Part shown: one piece after another, positions 39,485 through 48,739 of the stretch
Numbering within the stretch: position 1 is the stretch's first letter
How the letters are laid out: the number at the start of each line of letters is the position of its first letter
IMG/VR virus record: IMGVR_UViG_3300023301_000001
Location: 1 to 53,470 of that record
DNA: 53,470 nt
Reading direction: 5' to 3' (one strand)
Source of the DNA: a virus
Made by a program: the position numbers and the translations under genes
Notes under the pieces: model-generated
Databases searched by the model: none
Seen by the model: only the letters and a program-made list of their open reading frames with translations
What the model was told of the DNA's origin: nothing

Positions 39485-39859
39485 ATGGACGCCACCGAAC
39501 TCGCCATCCACAGAGCGAACACCATCGCGTTCATCGCCGAGAATCCGACCGCCGTCACGCTCATCCCGAAGGTCGGCAAAGTCCGCATCCCGTCGGGCGG
39601 GTGGAGGGATGAGGATGCCATCCCGCGTTTGCCGCAGAGCCTCCGCATCATCGAACTCGGGAGCCGCTCAAACCCTCCAACCTTCCGCGCTCAAGACGGC
39701 TCGGTGCGTGAGGTCCATTTCTGGCTCCTCGGCACTTACGATGCCGACATGGAGCCGGGCGACCACTGGCAGGGAGCGACGGGCCGCCAATGGGAAGTCG
39801 CTGATGTAATTCGGTTCAACCACTATGAGGTCCGTGGCCTAGTTGTGGAGTATGGCTGA
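39485..39859 (+). CDS. Head-tail stopper-like protein, 124 aa
   Basis: ATG 39485, just after the preceding TGA. Beta-rich (TAVTLIPKVGKVRIPSGGW, REVHFWLLGTYDADMEPGDHW, WEVADVIRFNHYEVRGLVV), a pattern of head-closure (stopper) proteins. One-base overlap with the next gene. Confidence 0.68.
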   Translation: MDATELAIHRANTIAFIAENPTAVTLIPKVGKVRIPSGGWRDEDAIPRLPQSLRIIELGSRSNPPTFRAQDGSVREVHFWLLGTYDADMEPGDHWQGATGRQWEVADVIRFNHYEVRGLVVEYG

Positions 39860-40257
39860 TGGCCAGAAGCATGATGTCAACGCGGAGCGGATTCCATTGG
39901 ACATCCGATGAGATCTCGCCGTCGCTCGGGGCTGCCAAAGTCAAGGCGCTCTTGTACATGGACAAGATCACCAAATTCCACGGACAAGCAGCGGTACGCT
40001 ATGCGCGGCTCAACGCTCCTTGGAATGACATAACCGGCAATGCCAGAGAAGGTCTGGATGTGTCAACGCGGTCCAACCCCGCAGCCGGCAATTGGCAGAT
40101 TGAGTTGTACCACAAGATGAATTACGGCATCTGGCTTGAGATCCGATGGGCCGGACGTTACGCGATCATCGTCCCGACAATTGAGCACGAGGCTCCTCTG
40201 TACTTTGAGTCGGCGGCGGACATCCTCAACGCTATGTTCCCGGGAGGCAAACTGTGA
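39859..40257 (+). CDS. Tail-completion / HK97 gp10-like protein, 132 aa
   Basis: The middle segment RYARLNAPWNDITGNAREGLDVS and the following ELYHKMNYGIWLEIRWAGRYAII are typical of HK97-gp10-like neck proteins. Overlaps preceding and next genes by 1 and 4 bases. Confidence 0.7.
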   Translation: MARSMMSTRSGFHWTSDEISPSLGAAKVKALLYMDKITKFHGQAAVRYARLNAPWNDITGNAREGLDVSTRSNPAAGNWQIELYHKMNYGIWLEIRWAGRYAIIVPTIEHEAPLYFESAADILNAMFPGGKL

Positions 40258-40667
40258 GTAACGTTCGCGAGACTATCGCCGAGGCGCTCAACACCGACGC
40301 CATCCTGCGGGCTCTCGGGCTCCCTCTGAATGCCGTGTACCAGGCTGACACGATGGACTCGCCGACCGTGTTCCCGTTCATCGTTCTGCGGTGGACCGAT
40401 ACGCTGCTAGGGATCGCCGATATCACCCGCAGGCCGTTTGAGATCTGGTGCTATGGCGGAGAAGGCGACATCACCGGCGCGGAGGATATCGGGCACCGCG
40501 CGCTATCTGTTGTCAACGCCATCTCTGGTCAAGCGGTGGATAATGGGATTATCTTGGCGGTGGAGATCCGGGGCAACGCGCTCGGGCGAGGTCGCGACAT
40601 GTTTGATGACGGGTTCAATTCTCTCGTCATCCCGTTCCGGGCGCTTGCTGTGGCCCGGGGCGTGTAA
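40254..40667 (+). CDS. Tail terminator protein, 137 aa
   Basis: GTG start in a GTGA overlap. VYQADTMDSPTVFPFIVLRW, then beta strands RRPFEIWCYGGEGD and AVEIRGNALGRGRDMFDDGFNSLVIPF. Position just before the tail tube gene and the strand pattern fit a tail terminator. TAGGAT at 40672-40677 after it may start a new tail transcript. Confidence 0.68.
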   Translation: MSNVRETIAEALNTDAILRALGLPLNAVYQADTMDSPTVFPFIVLRWTDTLLGIADITRRPFEIWCYGGEGDITGAEDIGHRALSVVNAISGQAVDNGIILAVEIRGNALGRGRDMFDDGFNSLVIPFRALAVARGV

Positions 40668-40700
40668 CGGGTAGGATCAAACCAAGAGAGAGGAATGGAA

Positions 40701-40958
40701 ATGGCTGAGAAGAAGTCAGAAGCCCCAAAGGCGGAAGCACCAAAGGCGACCGTCAGCGAGGCTCGCGGGATCAGTTGGAAGGGAGTTGCCACCCGGCGCG
40801 TAATGACCGCCGCAAACCTGGAGGCGCTTGGGCTCAAGGGAGTCTCCAAGGATCTGGAATGGAACCGCGCCAATAAGTTCTTCATCTCGGATGAGGACAT
40901 GGGCGGTCCCTCGGTCGGCGACGCGCTCGCAGAGCACGCCGGATTCACGCGGGTCTGA
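40701..40958 (+). CDS. Hypothetical tail-region protein, 85 aa
   Basis: ATG 40701 with AGAGAGGAATGGAA upstream; ATG 40695 is in frame and possible. Lys/Ala/Pro-rich N-terminus (EKKSEAPKAEAPKATVS), then an alpha/beta part (VMTAANLEALGLKGVSKDLEW). No family recognised. Confidence 0.62.
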   Translation: MAEKKSEAPKAEAPKATVSEARGISWKGVATRRVMTAANLEALGLKGVSKDLEWNRANKFFISDEDMGGPSVGDALAEHAGFTRV

Positions 40959-40959
40959 T

Positions 40960-41145
40960 ATGGAACTCCGCTGCTCCTCAAAGAAGCACGGCGTCATGCT
41001 ATCTGACTCTCTGTTTGAGGTCAAGTGTGACTCGCGCTTTTGCGGGGCTCGGCGAGGCGTGGTTGTCCTTCACCGGATTGACATCAAGAGCGGTGAAATG
41101 ATCTCCACGGTCAAGTACAAAAATCCAAATAGCAGGAAGGAATAA
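40960..41145 (+). CDS. Small Cys-containing protein, 61 aa
   Basis: ATG overlaps the preceding TGA region (CTGATATGG). MELRCSSKKHGVMLSD, then FEVKCDSRFCGARRGVVVLHR: three cysteines and a His, C-x(n)-CxxxxC, suggest a zinc ribbon, similar to small phage proteins beginning with ELRC. No family recognised. Confidence 0.6.
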   Translation: MELRCSSKKHGVMLSDSLFEVKCDSRFCGARRGVVVLHRIDIKSGEMISTVKYKNPNSRKE

Positions 41146-41150
41146 ACGAC

Positions 41151-41687
41151 ATGGGAACTCCACTGCCTTACGGTCTCCGCGACATCAAGTTGACGGCATA
41201 CACCGATATGGCCGGTACGATTCTGGATGTGGCCGGAATCGACCTCCCCAACGCAAGAACGCTCTCATTCTCCGAGGTGGAGGACTTTCAGGAACTCCGA
41301 GGCGATGACCGCGTGGTCGCACAGCACGGCTCCGGACCCACCGTTGAGTGGGACATGGAGTCTGGCGGACTCCCGTTTGAGGCGTTCCAACTCATGGCGG
41401 GCGGCGAGGTCACCGAGACCGGAACCGCTCCGGACACCGTGGTCACCTACGCCAAGAAGTCGACGGATGCAAGGCCCTGGTTCAAGATTGAGGGCCAAGC
41501 AATCTCCGACAGCGGCGGCGACGTCCACTGCATCATCTACAAGGCAAAGGCCACCGGAGATCTCTCCGGCGAGTTCACGGATGGCGACTTCTTCCTGACG
41601 TCGGCTTCCGGCCTCGGCATCGGTGATGCCGACGACAAGTTGTACGATTTCGTGAACAACGTTGCGGCACCTGTCGCAAGCGTTTAG
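41151..41687 (+). CDS. Major tail (tube) protein, 178 aa
   Basis: Beta-rich (RDIKLTAYTDMAGTILDVAGIDLP, TLSFSEVEDFQELRGDDRVVAQHG, TVEWDMESGGLPFEAF), a tail-tube-like fold, directly before the chaperones and tape measure. AAGGAATAAACGAC ribosome site. Codon use is strongly biased, as for abundant virion proteins. Confidence 0.85.
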   Translation: MGTPLPYGLRDIKLTAYTDMAGTILDVAGIDLPNARTLSFSEVEDFQELRGDDRVVAQHGSGPTVEWDMESGGLPFEAFQLMAGGEVTETGTAPDTVVTYAKKSTDARPWFKIEGQAISDSGGDVHCIIYKAKATGDLSGEFTDGDFFLTSASGLGIGDADDKLYDFVNNVAAPVASV

Positions 41688-41718
41688 TTCACAAAGGTAG
41701 CGTGAAAGGAGCACTAGG

Positions 41719-42312
41719 ATGCCTGCTACTGATTCTGCCCCAAAGGGTGGAGCGAAGAAGAACAAGAACAAAAACACAAGCGGCTCGCAAGGATTTGGCC
41801 GCCAGAAGTTCATCATCCAACTCAAGGTCCCTTCCGGATCGACAATTGGCGTTATCCGGCCCGGGGTCCAGGGCTTGATGAAGGCTGGGATCTTGGAGAG
41901 CCTTGACACGCTCACCGGGATTGTCCAGTCAGAGACCATCCCGAAGGCGGAAGGCAAGAAGGCCGACGCGGCGGGCAAGGGATTCATGGCAGATCCGGAA
42001 GCGGTCGCCAAGATGTTCACGATGGTCGACAAGATCGCCGTGCACGTCGTGCGCGAGCCCCGGTTGCTCCCGGTCCCTACGCAGGAGGACCTTGACGCCT
42101 ACAACGCCGAGCACGAGGATGCGCCGCTGGAGGACCCGGATGACCTCCGGGAGGATCGCGCCTATGTCGACTATGTTGACGAAATGGACAAGATGTTCAT
42201 TATGCAATACGTTGTCGGAGGCTCTGCCGACTTGGCGAAGTTTCGCAAGGAGTCCAAGACTGCTTTGGGAGGCATTCTCGCTGGCCAAGCAGATGAGGAT
42301 CAGACCGAGTAG
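41719..42312 (+). CDS. Tail assembly chaperone, short form
   Basis: 197 residues between tail tube and tape measure. Lys-rich start (KGGAKKNKNKNTSGSQG), then a helical domain and an acidic C-terminus (VDEMDKMFIMQYVVGGSADLAKFRKESK). Position identifies it as the G-type chaperone that binds the tape measure. A second frame overlaps its 3' end and continues to 42553. Confidence 0.82.
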   Translation: MPATDSAPKGGAKKNKNKNTSGSQGFGRQKFIIQLKVPSGSTIGVIRPGVQGLMKAGILESLDTLTGIVQSETIPKAEGKKADAAGKGFMADPEAVAKMFTMVDKIAVHVVREPRLLPVPTQEDLDAYNAEHEDAPLEDPDDLREDRAYVDYVDEMDKMFIMQYVVGGSADLAKFRKESKTALGGILAGQADEDQTE

Positions 42313-42553
42313 CCTGTATGGAATCGATGAGGAGTTGACGGCATGGAGTTTCGACCGCGCGGTGCAGACCTTTGGGAATGCGCTGGAGTCGAAACTCCAA
42401 TTGACTGCTCGCTCCGCAAAGAAGCAAAAGGAAGCCGAGCGCCGTGTGGACCGCGAGTTGTCCAAATGGCTCACCTCTGCCGACGGGCCGGAAACATCAG
42501 CGAGCAAAGGAAGGTATGCCGACCCTGCGTTGGCCATGAGACCCCGGAGGTGA
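42299..42553 (+). CDS. Frameshift extension of the tail assembly chaperone (GT-type product)
   Basis: Frame 2 is open across the end of 41719-42312 and continues SSLYGIDEELTAWSFDRAVQTFGNALES..., ending in a charged helix and KGRYADPALAMRPRR. It has no start codon with a ribosome site near the stop of the first frame, as expected of a frameshift extension. The offset from frame 1 to frame 2 needs a +1 or -2 slip, not the common -1. The exact slip site is not clear; the window is upstream of GACCGAGTAGCC at 42303-42314. Confidence 0.7.
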   Translation: MRPSSLYGIDEELTAWSFDRAVQTFGNALESKLQLTARSAKKQKEAERRVDRELSKWLTSADGPETSASKGRYADPALAMRPRR

Positions 42554-42559
42554 TGCGCC

Positions 42560-45526
42560 ATGGCTGATCTTGGCGAGGCAAAAGGCAAGATTGTAATTGA
42601 CGCCGACACCTCTGGCCTCAAAAGAGGCGCGGCAGGGATGGATACATTCGGGAGGCAAGCATCCCAGGCGGGCGGGAAGGTCAAGAGGGACCTTGGCCCG
42701 GCGCTCTCCGGGATTGCCACTACAGCCGCCATAGCCGGTGCCGCTCTCGCGGCGGCATTCGGCTTGGCCATCAAGGCCGCGTCTGACTTTGAGTTCCGGC
42801 TCTCCGCTATCCAGGCAGTATCGGGCGGGACCGAGGAAGCCATGGCGGCAATCTCGGAGAAGGCGCTACAGATTGGTCGTGACACCGCGTATGGCGCGGG
42901 TGATGCGGCGGGCGCCATGGAGGATCTCGCCAAGGCCGGTCTGTCGCTTGATGACATCATGAACGGCGCGGCTGACGCCACCGTCGCGCTCGCGGCGGCG
43001 GGCGAGGTGGAGTTGTCCGACGCGGCGACAATCGCGTCCAATGCCATGAACCAATTCGGCTTGACCGCCGAGGACATGGCGAACGTCGCCAACAAGATCT
43101 CCGGCGCGGCGAACTCCTCCGCAATCAACGTGAACAACTTTGGGAAGTCGCTGACCCAAGTCGGCGCGGTCGCAAACCTTGCTGGAGCATCGTTTGATGA
43201 CACGGCGGTTGCGATTGCCCTAATGGGTAACGCGGGTATCAAGGGAGGCGACGCGGGAACCTCGCTCAAGTCGATGTTCTTGAGGCTCAACCCGGAGTCT
43301 GCCAAGGCCAAGGATTTGATGAAGGAACTCGGGCTGATCACCGCAGACGGTGCCAACCAGTTCTATGACGCCGAGGGCAGCATGAAGTCCATGTCGGAGG
43401 TCTCTCAAGTCCTCCAGGACTCGCTCGCCGGAATGACCAAGCAGCAGCAGCAAGCGACCCTAACCACCCTGTTTGGATCTGACGCCATCCGTGGTGCGGC
43501 GGTCCTAGCCGAGAATGGCGCGGCTGGATTTGACAAGATGGCCGCCAGCGTCGGATCTGTCGATGCCGGCGAGGTCGCGGCGGGACGCTTGGACAACCTC
43601 TCGGGCTCCATTACAATCATGAAGGGCTCGCTGGAGACTGCCGCCATCACCCTTGGGATGAACTTCACGCCGGCAATTAAGGAACTTGTCGACAAGGCAA
43701 CCTTGGCGATCAATATGTTTGGGTCTCTCGACAAGTCGACTCAGAAACAAATCGGGCTCTGGGTTGCGGGCGGAGCCGGAGCCGCCTTGCTTACCGCAGC
43801 AATTGCCAAGATGGCTTTGTCTGCGATGAAGATGCGGACTAACATCCTCCTGGCGAGCGGCGCGCAGACTGTCTTTGGCAAGACCGGCGCTATCATGACG
43901 AGCGTTACAAAGTCAATGGCGGTCGCTCAAAAGATCTACAACTCTGCGATGAACGCCAACCCAATTCTGAGAGTCGTGACGATTGTCCTTGCGCTGATTG
44001 CGGTGCTGATCACGCTCGCCGGAGGATGGGATGAGGTTAAGGCTTCATTTGAGCCGGTGATGGCGCAACTGGAAGATGCGATGACGCAACTCCAGCCGGT
44101 CATCAAGGAACTCCTTGACGTGTTCATGGAATTGGTCACCGGGATTGTTGCGGAGTTGCTCCCGATAATCATGGAATTGGCCCAGCAACTATTCCCGCTG
44201 ATCATGGATGTCATCCTCGCGCTAGTTCCGATCATCTCGCAACTCGTGACGGTCATGGCCGACATCCTCGGGCCGGTCCTCCAACTTGTTGCCATACTCC
44301 TCGCCGCGCTCGCTCCGGTCATCAGTCTCCTCCTCGCCGCGCTGACGCCTCTCATCAACCTTCTTCTCATGGTACTCGTGCCGGTCATCAATGCCGTCGT
44401 GTGGGTCCTGGACAAACTCACTCAAGGGATTGGCTGGGTGATCGACAAGGTCAAGGCATTCTTCACCTCCACCGATGAGGCGACCTCGGGAGCGAGTAGC
44501 GCGTGGGAATCCTTCATGGCTATTGTGCAGCCGGTCATCGACTGGTTCACGGATGTTGTATGGCCAGCGATCAAATCCGTCATCGATTGGATAGTGGACG
44601 CATTCCAAGTCTGGCTGGAATCCGTAACTGGCGCGTGGAATGCGGTCTGGGATGTTATCAAATCGTTCCTGACTTGGTGGGATGAGAATGTCGCGCCGCT
44701 CATCCAAGCCGTTGTTGACCTTGTGGTTGCAATATTCAACCTATGGTGGGCGGTAGTCAGCGCCGTTTGGAATGCGGTCTGGGACCTGATTGAATCGTTC
44801 GTGGAGTGGTTCCAGAGGAATGTCCAGCCGCCAATCAGCAGGGTTGTCAATCTCGTCATCGGCGTATTCAAGACGATGCGCAATTTCGTTACCGGAGTGT
44901 TTAGTGCGATTTGGTCCAAGATCAAGGAAGTTGTCGGATGGGTAGTTGACAGGATCACTACCTCATGGAACACGCTCACCGGGATTGTCTCTGGCATCTT
45001 CACGACGGTTCAGGACAAGATTGAAGAGCCGCTCCAAAAGGCTCTCGACTTCATCGGGACGATCAAGGACAAGGTTGTTGACGCTTTCAGAAATGCCGGC
45101 ACCTGGCTTAAAGATGCTGGAGCGAAGATTATCAACGGCCTCAAAGAAGGAATTGAGAACACGATTGGTAGGGTCAAGGACACTTTGACAGACCTCACCG
45201 ACAAGATCGTGGGATGGAAGGGTCCGCCCAAGCGCGATGCACTCCTACTTGAGCAGAATGGTGAGTTGATTATGAAGGGCCTCATGTCCGGCATCCAGTC
45301 TCAAGTCGGGAACCTCCACGGGCTCCTCGGCGGGATGAATGTAAGCATCCCTGCCGCTTTGAACGGGAGTATGCTTGGCGGAGGAGTGGGCGGCGGAAGT
45401 ACGGATGCCCGGCAGTTCAACTTTGACTACAAGGCCGCGCCGGGCTCGGCGCAGATTAGCGGAGAGGATGAACTGATGCGAGCAATGCGACGTGCCCGTG
45501 TAACGGTTCCTGGGTGGGCAGCATGA
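42560..45526 (+). CDS. Tape measure protein
   Basis: 988 residues, the longest gene. N-terminal phage tail tape measure domain (FEFRLSAIQAVSGGTEEAM... AKAGLSLDDIMNGAADATVALAAAGE... NAMNQFGLTAEDMANVANKIS). The middle has long hydrophobic stretches (about 445-640: ILRVVTIVLALIAVLITLAGG; LVTVMADILGPVLQLVAILL) and Trp-rich repeats (WNAVWDVIKSFLTWW; WNAVWDLIESFVEWF). Length about 988 residues predicts a tail of roughly 150 nm by the usual 1.5 Å per residue rule. GGAGGTGATGCGCC ribosome site. Confidence 0.95.
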   Translation: MADLGEAKGKIVIDADTSGLKRGAAGMDTFGRQASQAGGKVKRDLGPALSGIATTAAIAGAALAAAFGLAIKAASDFEFRLSAIQAVSGGTEEAMAAISEKALQIGRDTAYGAGDAAGAMEDLAKAGLSLDDIMNGAADATVALAAAGEVELSDAATIASNAMNQFGLTAEDMANVANKISGAANSSAINVNNFGKSLTQVGAVANLAGASFDDTAVAIALMGNAGIKGGDAGTSLKSMFLRLNPESAKAKDLMKELGLITADGANQFYDAEGSMKSMSEVSQVLQDSLAGMTKQQQQATLTTLFGSDAIRGAAVLAENGAAGFDKMAASVGSVDAGEVAAGRLDNLSGSITIMKGSLETAAITLGMNFTPAIKELVDKATLAINMFGSLDKSTQKQIGLWVAGGAGAALLTAAIAKMALSAMKMRTNILLASGAQTVFGKTGAIMTSVTKSMAVAQKIYNSAMNANPILRVVTIVLALIAVLITLAGGWDEVKASFEPVMAQLEDAMTQLQPVIKELLDVFMELVTGIVAELLPIIMELAQQLFPLIMDVILALVPIISQLVTVMADILGPVLQLVAILLAALAPVISLLLAALTPLINLLLMVLVPVINAVVWVLDKLTQGIGWVIDKVKAFFTSTDEATSGASSAWESFMAIVQPVIDWFTDVVWPAIKSVIDWIVDAFQVWLESVTGAWNAVWDVIKSFLTWWDENVAPLIQAVVDLVVAIFNLWWAVVSAVWNAVWDLIESFVEWFQRNVQPPISRVVNLVIGVFKTMRNFVTGVFSAIWSKIKEVVGWVVDRITTSWNTLTGIVSGIFTTVQDKIEEPLQKALDFIGTIKDKVVDAFRNAGTWLKDAGAKIINGLKEGIENTIGRVKDTLTDLTDKIVGWKGPPKRDALLLEQNGELIMKGLMSGIQSQVGNLHGLLGGMNVSIPAALNGSMLGGGVGGGSTDARQFNFDYKAAPGSAQISGEDELMRAMRRARVTVPGWAA

Positions 45527-46401
45527 CCGCGCTGAAATGGACCCTGGAGAATGCCGGGAATGTCATTGAACTGCGCGGTCGCTCGGTCCAGGATTACCTC
45601 AAAGCGGCGGGCCGACAGGGCTTTGGAGTTGCTCCGACAAAAGTGTACATGAGGGAGAGCGTCCGGGGCGGCTCCCAGCATCGCAGGACGGTGCGACAAT
45701 CTCGCGACATCGACTTGCCTCTGGTCATCTTTGGAGCGGAGCGCCAGGAGATTGAGGACCGCATGCGAGCGCTCACCCGGCTCCTCCATGACCACAAGAC
45801 CACAGCCAAGTTGGTAGCGACCTATCCGGACGGCGAGCGGGTGTTCACGCGCGTCCACTATGCCGGAGGAGCCGACCCGCAGTATGGGAGTTCTGACACC
45901 GACGCAGAGACCATGGCGCGGTGGGCGCTTGCGCTAGTCGCGCCGGACCCGTACTGGACCGCTGAGACGGCAGTCTCATACGTGTTCAAGTCCGCCAACC
46001 AAGGCCGTGGCCTGATCCTTGACGCGCCGCTCTCGCAGATGCAATTGTCGTCCTCTCAAGCACTCGGCTCGGCGACCGTGGAGAATCCGGGAGATGTCGC
46101 AGTCCAGCCGGTCTGGACTTTCACCGGACCTGCCGACACGGTCCTTGTATCGCTTGCCGATGGCTCTGAGATCCCGTACAACGCCGTCATCGCGGCGGGC
46201 GAGATTATCATCATCGACACGATCAACAAAAAGGTATATGACCAAAATGGTGATGAGGCCGTGTTCAGCAATCTCGGCGACTTCTTCCGCTTCTTTGCTA
46301 TCCCGAGCGGGAGTTCAGTTGTGTCTGTAGAAATGACAAATGTCACCTCTGACTCCCGGATTGCGCTTGTGTTCAGCCCCAAGCGGGAGTTGGTGTTCTG
46401 A
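45523..46401 (+). CDS. Distal tail protein
   Basis: 292 residues from ATG 45523 (ATGA overlap with the tape measure; a GTG at 45514 is the alternative). YMRESVRGGSQHRRTVRQSRDIDLPLVIFG, MRALTRLLHDHK, then VAPDPYWTAETAVSY and a beta-sandwich end. This is the siphovirus distal tail (Dit) layout, forming the hub to which the next proteins attach. Confidence 0.85.
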   Translation: MTALKWTLENAGNVIELRGRSVQDYLKAAGRQGFGVAPTKVYMRESVRGGSQHRRTVRQSRDIDLPLVIFGAERQEIEDRMRALTRLLHDHKTTAKLVATYPDGERVFTRVHYAGGADPQYGSSDTDAETMARWALALVAPDPYWTAETAVSYVFKSANQGRGLILDAPLSQMQLSSSQALGSATVENPGDVAVQPVWTFTGPADTVLVSLADGSEIPYNAVIAAGEIIIIDTINKKVYDQNGDEAVFSNLGDFFRFFAIPSGSSVVSVEMTNVTSDSRIALVFSPKRELVF

Positions 46402-48668
46402 TGGAGATCAAGGATATCACAATTGAGATTCGCTCAGTCAATCTTGGGCGCATCGGAGCCGTCAACCTTGATGACATTGACAAACTTCAATTCATTAAGC
46501 GATACCGCAACGTGGGCTCCTTTGCCCTAGCGCTTCCCGCAGAGTCTAACGCTGTGCCGCTCCTTGCTCAACCGGGCCGAGGCATCGTCATCCGAGGCCG
46601 CGTGGAGGACTCCGCGCCGAGCCTCATCAGCGGCGTGATCGTGCCGGCAAATCCGAACTATGGCGTGCTGTTCTCCGGGCCGGTCACGAATTGGGTCAAG
46701 AGCGAGTCTGCTGGGGACCCAATTGGCGGCTTCACATTCATGGGCTCGGATGACAACATCCATCTCGCCGACGCTCTCGCCTATGGAGATCCGGCGAATG
46801 TCGCGAGTGCACAAGCGAAGGCGTATGATGTGCGCTCCGGTGTCGCGGAGACCGTTATGCGGGACTATGTAGCGGCGAACATCGTCAGTGGCTCCTCGTT
46901 GGGTTCTCGGGCTGTTCCGGGTGTAGTCCTCAACCCCGCCGACCTCGGGAGGGGCGGAGCGGTCTCCGGGCGGGCTCGCTTTAAGGTCCTTGGCGGACTC
47001 CTCAATGAACTCGGGGTCCAGGGCGGTGTCGGATTTGACATGGTCCAGAACGGTTCCGAGATCTGGTTTGAGGTCTATGAGCCGGTTGACAAGTCCAATA
47101 CCATCGTGATGAACATTGAGAATGATCAATTGGACTCTACGGCGTATGGATTTGCAGCCCCGAGCGCGACCCGGGCGCTGGTTGCCGGGCAGGGTGAAGG
47201 CAAGGACCGGATGGTGGTTCAGAGGACCACTGCGGAGAGCCTCGCGGCGGAGGTTGACTGGGGTCGGAAGCCAGAGCGGTTCAAGGATCGCCGCGACGCT
47301 GAGTTGCTCGCCGACTTGGAGTTGGAGGGTGACACGGTAGTGACCGAGAATGGCCACGTGATCACCTCGCTCTCGGTCGCGCCGACGAATGACAGCACGA
47401 TGGACTACGGGCGCCATTGGCGCCTCGGTGACCTCGTGAAGGTGATCGTGGATGACCAGCCGCTAGTTGCCGTTGTCTCTGAGGCTCTCGTGATGCTCAC
47501 GCCGGACGGGATTGTGACCAGCGCGACCATCGGCGAGCCGACTGGATTTGACTTTGAGTCCAAGATCATCGCGAACCAGGAGCAAGCCTCAAAGAGGATC
47601 TCCAACCTTGAGGTGAACTCGCTAACCACAACCACCGACGTGTCGCCGACCGGAGGCACTTTGGCTCTCCGCGACGCGAGCGGGCGGGCTCAGTTCACAG
47701 ACCCAGTAGCGGCCCAGGATGCGGCGACAAAGGCATCTAGCGAGGCGGCGGCGGACGGTGCGCAGACGGCGGCTGAATCGTTCGCTACAGCGGCTGATAG
47801 GTCTTTCACCTTTGCGTATGACTCTGCGCCCTATACCGCCCTCAGCACGCCTGATGATTTTCCAGTGGGGATCACGGTGTTTGCGTTCGGGCCACATAGC
47901 GGGTGGCCGACTACGGGTTTTGCAACAGTAGAAACTGTGAGGATTCTCGACTACAGAACGGTGCAGCGCTACAACGACAAGAACACGGGTGATGTGTGGG
48001 TTCGTATGGGCGATAACACGGGCCTGTGGAAGCCGTGGTATCAACAAGCAGATACCGCCTACGCAGATGCGGCACAGACGGCGGCACAGTTGTTCGCTAC
48101 GAGTGCAGATGGTGCGCTAGGTGCTACAGCGGCAACAGCAAACACTCTTGCCAAGCGTGACGCCAGCGCTCGCATCAAGGCCGCTAACGGCGTTGCGGCT
48201 GGTGACGTGGCGACCAAGGGTCAGGTTGACGCCGCGCTCGTGGGCACATGGCAAGCAATCTGGATGGCAGTACGCACCACCACCCTGAGCATCCCCACCA
48301 ACATCGCCACTCTCGTGACGTGGCCAACCGCTTACTACGACCCACTCAGCCTCACCGTCAACGCTTCGGGCTACATCGAGGTCCCGACAGACGGTTACTA
48401 CCGCGCGTTCTTCCACTCGTCTTGGCAGAGTAACGCCAGCGGCACCTATCGGATCGCTTATTGGGAGACGGATCGGGCGGAGGACTCCGATTGGGGGCTA
48501 ACAATGGCACCGACCGGCGTGACGATGCGTGCGCCTTTTGTGGTGGGCGCGGTCTACCTCACAGCAGGGACCGAGGTCTCAATCTCCGTGCGACAAAACA
48601 GCGGCGCAACGCTTCAATTGGGGGCGTCAGGGCAGGCCCGCCTGGTTTTGGAACGGATGATCGGATGA
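46401..48668 (+). CDS. Tail-tip protein: Gp37-like N-part fused to a C1q/TNF-like receptor-binding end
   Basis: 755 residues. Residues 1-420 are tail-hub-like (LGRIGAVNLDDIDKLQFIKRYR... FEVYEPVDKSNTIVMNIENDQLDS... VDWGRKPERFKDRRD), similar to the Siphovirus ReqiPepy6 Gp37-like family. A linker with Ala-rich repeats follows (AADGAQTAAESFATAADRS; YADAAQTAAQLFATSADGA). A segment FPVGITVFAFGPHSGWP...TVQRYNDKNTGDVWVRMG looks like a short fibre domain. The last 130 residues (TTLSIPTNIATLVTW... DGYYRAFFHSSWQSN... TEVSISVRQNSGATLQL) have a C1q/TNF-like pattern. Codon use changes from about 47640, suggesting a domain swap in the host-recognition end. Confidence 0.85.
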   Translation: MEIKDITIEIRSVNLGRIGAVNLDDIDKLQFIKRYRNVGSFALALPAESNAVPLLAQPGRGIVIRGRVEDSAPSLISGVIVPANPNYGVLFSGPVTNWVKSESAGDPIGGFTFMGSDDNIHLADALAYGDPANVASAQAKAYDVRSGVAETVMRDYVAANIVSGSSLGSRAVPGVVLNPADLGRGGAVSGRARFKVLGGLLNELGVQGGVGFDMVQNGSEIWFEVYEPVDKSNTIVMNIENDQLDSTAYGFAAPSATRALVAGQGEGKDRMVVQRTTAESLAAEVDWGRKPERFKDRRDAELLADLELEGDTVVTENGHVITSLSVAPTNDSTMDYGRHWRLGDLVKVIVDDQPLVAVVSEALVMLTPDGIVTSATIGEPTGFDFESKIIANQEQASKRISNLEVNSLTTTTDVSPTGGTLALRDASGRAQFTDPVAAQDAATKASSEAAADGAQTAAESFATAADRSFTFAYDSAPYTALSTPDDFPVGITVFAFGPHSGWPTTGFATVETVRILDYRTVQRYNDKNTGDVWVRMGDNTGLWKPWYQQADTAYADAAQTAAQLFATSADGALGATAATANTLAKRDASARIKAANGVAAGDVATKGQVDAALVGTWQAIWMAVRTTTLSIPTNIATLVTWPTAYYDPLSLTVNASGYIEVPTDGYYRAFFHSSWQSNASGTYRIAYWETDRAEDSDWGLTMAPTGVTMRAPFVVGAVYLTAGTEVSISVRQNSGATLQLGASGQARLVLERMIG

Positions 48669-48739
48669 CCGGCACGATCAAGGCGGTGAAGGTCGCATGA
48701 CCAAAGCACGTACAATAGAAATGATGGAAGGAGCGAATC

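Noticed and set aside
41929-43356. 475-aa open frame on the minus strand opposite the tape measure gene
   Set aside because: It is a mirror of GC-rich coding sequence with strong + strand codon use. No promoter or ribosome site and no recognisable motif.
48665-48700. 11-codon frame after the tail-tip gene
   Set aside because: It overlaps the preceding stop as ATGA but ends quickly, and the next gene has its own ribosome site. Too little to support it.
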